DNA of 41,179 nt from Phoronis ovalis (lineage: Eukaryota > Phoronida > Phoronidae), in the NCBI GenBank assembly GCA_028565635.1, contig JAOXYB010074721.1, positions 1-41,179 of the forward strand. Direction: 5' to 3'. The number at the start of each line of letters is the position of its first letter. Position 1 is the stretch's first letter. The notes under the pieces were generated by a model. The model was not told the origin of the DNA. It saw only the letters and a list, made by a program, of their open reading frames with translations, and made no database searches. The position numbers and the translations under genes are program-made. Below are positions 39,801 to 41,179 of this stretch, in pieces.

Positions 39801-40440
39801 ATGTGTAGCTTTATGTAACAAAATTGTGCTCATTCAGGATATCATATTTGTAATGAAAATACACTTTATAGGTTGTAAATCGTGACTTTGGTTTACACAT
39901 GCAACTCACTTATTCAAAAGCTAAGACTAGTTATTTGTTGAAACCAGCAAAAAATACAGTGTTTAACAAGAAGCATTTGATAAGAATTTGCATGGAGTTC
40001 ATGTTGTCTATTGCGATGGCTAATATTTCCTTTCAATTGGTCAGACAAATTAAGAATGCACACAAATATCAGAATGTTTTTTTTTAATGGTGTAATAATG
40101 TGCATGAGTAAGATTAACATTTTTAAATATGGTGAAACTGCATTCAAAATCGTAGCATTCAATGTTTAACAATGTGCAGTAGCAGCAATGTTAAATGTCA
40201 ATTCCGATGAAGCATTTGCAAGCAAACATGATTCAACTCGCAAAAGGACCGCAGCTTCATAATTGTTTGTCTCATTTTTCAGACGAGTTCCAGAGAGCCA
40301 TGTTTGTATGCACAGGGCAGCGAATCAGTCCACACCTTTTAAACACAGTCTTTCAAATCTTTGACATTGATGGAGATGGTCATCTAGGCCATGAAGAATT
40401 TATATCCATCATGAAAAACAGATTATATAGAGGTTCAAGG
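9663..40440 (+). CDS. MICU3: MICU3-like mitochondrial calcium uptake protein (partial gene, 9 exons)
   Basis: Nine exons join to 1005 nt, 335 codons, with every intron GT-AG and every phase compatible. MICU proteins sit in the mitochondrial intermembrane space, pair with MICU1 and gate the calcium uniporter (MCU) in response to calcium; MICU3 is known as an enhancer of uptake. Seen here in order: N-lobe start (KRFLDFASVEYDG, MTPQDF), ISYTEYLFLL motif, EF-hand 1 loop DTDGNKKVDKNE, a linker, DTTLLVHLFG, MDNLQTEVLELEF, ILLRYT, and EF-hand 2 loop DIDGDGHLGHEE. MDNLQTEVLE and ILLRYT match vertebrate MICU3 better than MICU2 or MICU1 as I recall those proteins. Missing: the targeting/membrane N-terminus and the last exon, where vertebrate MICU3 has the cysteine that bonds to MICU1. 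The linker after EF-hand 1 (about 44 residues to LFG) looks shorter than in human MICU3. The family is near certain; MICU3 rather than a MICU2/3 ancestor-type is likely. Confidence 0.93.
12172..12262 (+). repeat. Direct repeat of about 33 bp
   Basis: TTTTTCTTGGAAAACTA followed by (T/G)AACTT and CTTTGT occurs at 12172-12204 and again at 12231-12262, separated by a short spacer. A few mismatches point to an old local duplication. Confidence 0.6.
13319..13336 (+). repeat. Short telomere-like tract
   Basis: GGTTAGGTTAGGGTTAGG contains one TTAGGG and degenerate copies. This is a minimal interstitial telomere-like stretch, too short to be more than suggestive. Confidence 0.4.
13565..13636 (+). repeat. 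Minisatellite, 18-bp unit x 4, diverged
   Basis: Four units of A(C/T)ATTTGA(T/A)ACTGGGT(G/T)A type at 13565, 13583, 13601 and 13619, with two or three differences per unit; a partial unit precedes. As 18 is a multiple of three, the minus strand stays open and reads as VSN(V/I)xP repeats. That explains the 63-codon open frame at 13516-13707, which is not taken as a gene. Confidence 0.85.
16865..17158. mobile_element. Non-autonomous DNA element, related by its end to the 26253 element
   Basis: The right end, GAGTACCCCTCCGGG (17144-17158), read on the other strand is CCCGGAGGGGTACTC, nearly the same as the start of the element at 26253 (CCCGGGGGTACTC). The interior carries degenerate repeats of about 31 bp or multiples, with core AAAAAACxGGATCCACTTxGCTAATT, at about 16910, 16941, 16958, 17009, 17040 and 17093. 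The left end (GGTACATGAATCTGGGTGAG, from about 16866) resembles the other end of the 26253 element only loosely. I did not find a target-site duplication. Confidence 0.45.
17422..17532 (+). CDS. MICU3: MICU3-like visible exon 2
   Basis: The acceptor is TTACCTTTTCAG ending at 17421; the donor is GTATAG at 17533. The exon is 111 nt in phase 1-1. With the C carried over from exon 1 it reads P-RRERTKLTRDQVNVWLKK, then IPSRSNGSTSMFRNLHDK, and the last G begins a Gly codon. It matches the MICU block with LSKQEL and SSKLFRNLKEKG in vertebrate MICU3. The short peptide would be easy to miss because no long open frame surrounds it. It was found by continuing the protein and confirmed by the phases on both sides. 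Confidence 0.9.
17533..25970 (+). other. Intron between visible exons 2 and 3
   Basis: An 8.4-kb GT-AG intron, the largest complete one. It contains a (TG)6 tract (18255-18267), a tandem 13-bp duplication (AACTGTACCAATG at about 20722-20747) and a direct repeat AAGGTCCAxxxTGGCCA at about 21715-21755. Open frames up to 80 codons show no known motif. I found no gene, RNA or full mobile element in it. Confidence 0.85.
25971..26018 (+). CDS. MICU3: MICU3-like visible exon 3 (48-nt small exon)
   Basis: This is a 48-nt exon between a strong acceptor (long T tract then CCAG, ending 25970) and a consensus donor GTAAGT at 26019, phase 1 on both sides. It encodes G-IISYTEYLFLLCVLT-K, the most conserved MICU motif (ISYTEYLFLL), which forms the helix just before EF-hand 1. 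Its length is a multiple of three, so skipping would keep the frame but delete this helix. Confidence 0.93.
26216..26797 (+). mobile_element. Non-LTR retrotransposon (LINE) 3' fragment, frameshifted and interrupted
   Basis: Translated pieces match the C-terminal end of LINE endonuclease/reverse-transcriptase proteins. 26231-26252 gives QHRMRWL and the start of Gly; after the inserted element, 26629-26682 gives WLGHVFWM, QRDSIPRVTL; after a +1 shift, 26678-26794 gives HWWTPQGARGRGRPKTTWRR, then TITTDLRKLGLTWRPSLLK and a TAA at 26795. RWLGHV, IPR and TPQG-GRPKTTWRR are hallmark motifs of this C-terminus. In-frame TAA at 26228, TGA at 26675 and the frameshift mark it as dead. Its upstream boundary is uncertain. 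The hAT-type element at 26253-26627 splits it exactly at the WLG codons. Confidence 0.8.
26253..26627. mobile_element. hAT-type non-autonomous element (MITE) with 8-bp target-site duplication
   Basis: A 375-bp insert flanked by the 8-bp direct repeat GTGGCTAG (26245-26252 and 26628-26635). The ends are imperfect inverted repeats: CCCGGGGGTACTCATT on the left and, read on the other strand, ACCTGGGGGATACTTGAGG on the right; ATTTTTTG and GGGG-TGTGC/TATGC blocks follow in both. The interior is a degenerate array of GTAGCAATCCAAA-type motifs (26301 to about 26575). There is no coding capacity, so transposition would need a transposase supplied elsewhere. The 8-bp duplication is typical of hAT elements. 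The duplicated bases are LINE sequence, so this is a nested insertion. Confidence 0.8.
27299..27410. repeat. Imperfect 42-bp inverted repeat (hairpin of 112 nt)
   Basis: The left arm (27299-27340, begins ACCACTCACTTTGAAGG) pairs with the right arm (27369-27410, ends CCTTTCAAGTGAGTGGT): 36 of 42 positions match, around a 28-nt loop. Pairing stops sharply at ACCACTCAC. The size would suit a microRNA precursor, but the long near-perfect stem with defined ends also fits a small foldback element. No clear target-site duplication flanks it. Confidence 0.8.
28506..29101. mobile_element. Possible hAT-type element, ends only
   Basis: CAGTGGCGGATTTACGGG at 28506-28523 and, read on the opposite strand, CAGTGGCAGATCCAGG ending at 29101 form a hAT-like terminal pair (12 of the first 16 bases agree). 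The flanking 8-mers (TATGAGAA, AATCACTG) do not match, so they may belong to different insertions or the duplication may have decayed. CTTCCCGCATCCACCCCAG at about 28889-28908 could be another, earlier right end. There is no transposase-like reading frame inside. Confidence 0.4.
29266..29348 (+). CDS. MICU3: MICU3-like visible exon 4: EF-hand 1
   Basis: The acceptor is CTTTTTTTTCAG ending at 29265; the donor is GTAAGA at 29349. The exon is 83 nt and ends in phase 0. It encodes K-PPSGFGIAFNMFDTDGNKK, then VDKNEFLV. The calcium loop is D1-T-D3-G-N5-K-K7-V-D9-K-N-E12, so all side-chain ligands are present. The usual Gly at loop position 6 is Lys, and vertebrate MICU proteins also lack Gly there. 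The exon ends just after the EF-hand, so every alternative downstream exon starts in the exit helix. Confidence 0.95.
30596..30811 (+). CDS. Candidate alternative exon, helical and charged (speculative)
   Basis: After a T-rich tract and GCAAG (acceptor ending 30595), an open frame in phase 0, the phase needed after visible exon 4, runs to a TAA at 30809-30811. It encodes VHLSVTEALIHGLQERIKEE, then IETFWWFEGEKEAVLLQQYEKQ up to a possible weak donor CAG|GTTTTT at 30722 (42 codons, frame-keeping), or continues to the stop. The TAA lies inside AATAAA at 30807-30812, and a T/GT-rich stretch follows. The peptide is charged and helix-like, similar in character to the vertebrate MICU3 linker after EF-hand 1, but I see no clear alignment. 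It could equally be a chance open frame. Confidence 0.22.
   Translation, partial: VHLSVTEALIHGLQERIKEEIETFWWFEGEKEAVLLQQYEKQVFRCLFYFQLDRFYVTSKRHPCFLETVFK
31546..31743 (+). CDS. MICU3: Candidate alternative terminal exon of the MICU3-like gene
   Basis: The acceptor is TTGTCTTGTTACAG ending at 31545. Read in phase 0 from exon 4 (ending ...NEFLV) it gives LEDLFLLLENRSRKSGVPVP, QTMTDDPLKQSLMSVSKDVR, then 25 further codons and a TAG at 31741-31743. The LEDLF start parallels LEKIF at the start of visible exon 5, as expected for the EF-hand exit helix. No good donor lies inside; GAT|GTACGG and GGT|GTACCT are weak. The stop is followed by about 220 nt of possible 3' UTR and AATAAA at 31959. A transcript ending here would encode a MICU3 form with EF-hand 1 but no EF-hand 2 and no dimerising tail. 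Alternative: a mutually exclusive or internal exon using a weak donor. Confidence 0.55.
   Translation: MEDLFLLLENRSRKSGVPVPQTMTDDPLKQSLMSVSKDVRFKVFNNHSSSCRDTLLTSACSSKLT
31959..31964 (+). promoter_or_regulatory. Polyadenylation signal AATAAA for the alternative terminal exon
   Basis: AATAAA lies 216 nt after the TAG of the candidate terminal exon. A T/GT-rich stretch (TGTTTCCTTGTCTTTTTTCTG, about 31993-32013) follows at a suitable distance for a downstream element, with possible cleavage around 31975-31985. AATAAA is frequent by chance in AT-rich DNA; its placement after an exon-like open frame is what supports it. Confidence 0.5.
33332..33406 (+). CDS. MICU3: MICU3-like visible exon 5: EF-hand 1 exit helix and linker
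   Basis: The acceptor is TGTGCTTACAG ending at 33331. The donor is GTAGGT at 33407, giving a 75-nt exon in phase 0-0. A second donor, GTATAT at 33411, is close, but using it would bring in a stop in the next exon. It encodes LEKIFSVTPSDSEIVQGKLK, then KNVWD. The LEKIF start continues the EF-hand 1 exit helix (vertebrate VLQEIF). The remainder is a variable, Ser/Lys-rich linker, shorter than in human MICU3. Because it is phase 0-0 it can be skipped or replaced without a frameshift. Confidence 0.88.
33407..36217 (+). other. Intron between visible exons 5 and 6
   Basis: A 2.8-kb GT-AG intron, AT-rich, with open frames up to 80 codons that show no motif. A 12-bp perfect palindrome TACCGTACGGTA is at 36075-36086. 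Nothing else is supported. Confidence 0.85.
36218..36315 (+). CDS. MICU3: MICU3-like visible exon 6
   Basis: The acceptor is CTTTTTTACAG ending at 36217; the donor is GTAAGT at 36316. The exon is 98 nt, phase 0 in and two bases (AA) out. It encodes ATTGDIEYTDTTLLVHLFGA, then KGKDVLKYDDFH and part of Asn. DTTLLVHLFG followed by a basic/acidic loop and a DF motif corresponds to the central non-calcium-binding EF-like unit of MICU proteins (DTTLLVHFFG in vertebrate MICU3). Confidence 0.94.
36316..36748 (+). other. Intron between visible exons 6 and 7
   Basis: A 433-bp GT-AG intron, the shortest complete one. A slightly GC-richer piece (about 36415-36520, GGAGCCTCTGCTC and GGAGCCTG) could be a transposon scrap, but it is too short to assign. 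Confidence 0.85.
36749..36926 (+). CDS. MICU3: MICU3-like visible exon 7
   Basis: The acceptor is CTTATTGCAG ending at 36748; the donor is GTAAAA at 36927. The exon is 178 nt; its first base completes an Asn codon and it ends in phase 0. It encodes FMDNLQTEVLELEFQAFAKG, MPTISEVDFAQILLRYTVLQ, then KGEYEEYIQRVRDRVPHEK. MDNLQTEVLE-EF and ISE-DFA-ILLRYT are diagnostic of MICU3 against MICU2 (MENLQTEIQEMEF) and MICU1. The in-frame ATGs at 36729 and 36732 lie in the intron and are not a start. Confidence 0.96.
36927..39579 (+). other. Intron between visible exons 7 and 8
   Basis: A 2.65-kb GT-AG intron. A minus-strand open frame of 103 codons (37866-38177) has ordinary composition but no motif I recognise, and is treated as chance. 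No repeat or mobile element is clear. Confidence 0.85.
39580..39688 (+). CDS. MICU3: MICU3-like visible exon 8
   Basis: The acceptor is ATGTATTGCAG ending at 39579; the donor is GTAAGG at 39689. The exon is 109 nt, phase 0 in and one base (G) out. It encodes GISFSEFKQFCQFLNSLDDF, then ALAMRLYTFAEQPVSQ and the first base of Asp. It matches the vertebrate stretch GITFDEFRSFFQFLNNLEDFAIAL, the helix pair that connects the two lobes before EF-hand 2. The pyrimidine tract is weak (TTGGAAATGTATTGCAG), but the protein match is clear. Confidence 0.93.
39689..40282 (+). other. Intron between visible exons 8 and 9
   Basis: A 594-bp GT-AG intron with a good CTCATTTTTCAG acceptor. Short open frames on both strands carry no motif. 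Confidence 0.85.
40283..40440 (+). CDS. MICU3: MICU3-like visible exon 9: EF-hand 2
   Basis: The acceptor is CTCATTTTTCAG ending at 40282; the donor is GTGAGT at 40441. The exon is 158 nt and ends in phase 0. It encodes D-EFQRAMFVCTGQRISPHLLN, TVFQIFDIDGDGHLGHEEFI, then SIMKNRLYRGSR. The calcium loop D1-I-D3-G-D5-G6-H-L8-G9-H-E-E12 is canonical, with Gly at position 6, more standard than the human MICU3 loop. The frame continues past the donor to a stop at about 40486, but the remaining tail bears no resemblance to MICU C-termini. The final exon, with the C-terminal helix, lies beyond the window. Confidence 0.96.
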
Positions 40441-40592
40441 GTGAGTTCACAATCTAGTGATATGTGTACTATGTTCTGTTGTGTGTGACAAATTTTTCAC
40501 AGTTAAGGGGGCTGGACCCATTTGGGACAACTTATTCACACTTTGAGTGGAATTTTGGACAGTTTAATGAAAAGAAACTAATAAAACTATTA

Positions 40593-41099
40593 ATTTTTAG
40601 AGAGGTATAAACATAAAGATTACGCGAAGTTATTTTACTTATATGTCACATGATTATGTAATTAGTAAAAATAACGAGGCCAACATGTAAACTTCAAAAA
40701 ATACAAGTCCAATACCGCTGTAGATAAAAAATGGAAACTTGGCGAAAATTAACTCCAAATAGGGATCTCCGAAAGTGTCTCAGATTTTTAAAATTTTGTA
40801 TCTTTCAAAAGTTACAACTTTCCTAAATTCAAGTGCCAAAATTTTTTCATTTTTTTGCTTATGCCCATATCTTTAATAGCGCATCAATTTAAGAATTAGG
40901 AAAAATTTCAAAAATCTGGGACACTTTATGAGAGTTTCTAGGTGGAAGTTAATTTTGTCCTAATTTTAGCTTAGTATCTACGGGGGTGTTGGACTTATAT
41001 TTTTTTGGAAGTTTATGTTTTGAAAAACTTGAATTGAAACTGATTACATAATCATGTGATAGATAAGTAAAAGGATTTTTCGTGATACCTTTCCAAAAA
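40593..41099. repeat. Long inverted repeat, arms of about 200 bp, loop about 100 bp
   Basis: The left arm (about 40593-40797) and right arm (about 40899-41099) are imperfect reverse complements. Paired blocks include TTTTACTTAT-TCACATGATTATGTAAT with the right-arm strand at 41036-41073, AAGTCCAATACCGCTGTAGATA with 40974-40998, and AAAGTGTCTCAGATTTTT with 40909-40928. The likely origin is a foldback or long-terminal-repeat-inverted MITE; no coding capacity. Transcribed in the intron, it would form a long double-stranded stem about 150 nt after the exon 9 donor. Confidence 0.8.
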
Positions 41100-41104
41100 T
41101 GTTT

Positions 41105-41179
41105 AGGGCTGTTCCAGTAAAAAAAGTGGGGGAGGGGGGGGGAAGGCAGTTGAAATAAAAAATTGTGGGTGGTTGTGTT
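41105..41179 (+). mobile_element. Possible transposon end, truncated by the window
   Basis: GGGCTGTTCCAGT followed by A and G runs resembles the terminal sequence of a repeat type I associate with marine invertebrate genomes (GGGC-GTTCCAGTT). The other end would be outside the window, so this is only a suggestion. Confidence 0.2.

Larger units (their letters stand above)
40441..41179 (+). other. Start of the intron after visible exon 9 (cut by window end)
   Basis: Begins with the donor GTGAGT. It is dominated by the long inverted repeat at 40593-41099, followed by a G-rich stretch (five G, A, nine G at 41128-41142). The final MICU3 exon should lie beyond the window. Confidence 0.8.

Noticed and set aside
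40441-40488. Read-through of exon 9 into a tail ending in a stop
   Set aside because: The tail is serine/cysteine-rich and unlike MICU C-termini, and a consensus donor GTGAGT sits at the exon end; kept only as possible intron retention.
1-41179. CRISPR arrays, bacterial operons, phage or viral genes
   Set aside because: Nothing supports them; the window is an intron-rich animal gene with eukaryotic transposon remnants.

Overview
The window is AT-rich animal nuclear DNA carrying the middle and 3' part of one spliced plus-strand gene. Nine short coding exons (9663-40440) separated by kilobase-scale GT-AG introns join without a frame break into 335 codons. The joined protein is recognisably a MICU-family mitochondrial calcium-uptake regulator, closest to MICU3: there is one canonical EF-hand in the fourth exon, one in the ninth, and the intervening helical domain that links them. 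The exon encoding the mitochondrial targeting sequence and the last exon, which carries the C-terminal helix, are not visible and probably lie outside the window. The protein reads like that of a non-vertebrate animal. The intron transposon ends are of kinds common in marine invertebrates, but I cannot name the species.

Layout: 1-9662 is non-coding (upstream intron or 5' flank). Exons 1-9 as seen here are 9663-9807, 17422-17532, 25971-26018, 29266-29348, 33332-33406, 36218-36315, 36749-36926, 39580-39688 and 40283-40440. The final 739 bases are the start of another intron. I found no convincing second gene, tRNA, rRNA or CRISPR array. Almost all other open frames are short chance frames.

The intron between visible exons 4 and 5 is the most interesting part. 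It contains an exon-like segment at 31546-31743 that begins with the same Leu-Glu-x-(Leu/Ile)-Phe pattern and phase as exon 5. It then runs to a stop and is followed by AATAAA at 31959 with a U/GU-rich tract. This looks like an alternative terminal exon that would make a short one-EF-hand MICU3 form. A second, weaker candidate lies at 30596-30721.

Mobile DNA sits in the introns. A hAT-type non-autonomous element (26253-26627) has an intact 8-bp target-site duplication and is inserted inside a decayed non-LTR retrotransposon 3' end. There is also a related element at about 16865-17158, a hAT-like pair of ends at 28506/29101, a 112-bp hairpin at 27299-27410, and a roughly 500-bp inverted repeat at 40593-41099 just after exon 9. 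Several small tandem repeats complete the picture.
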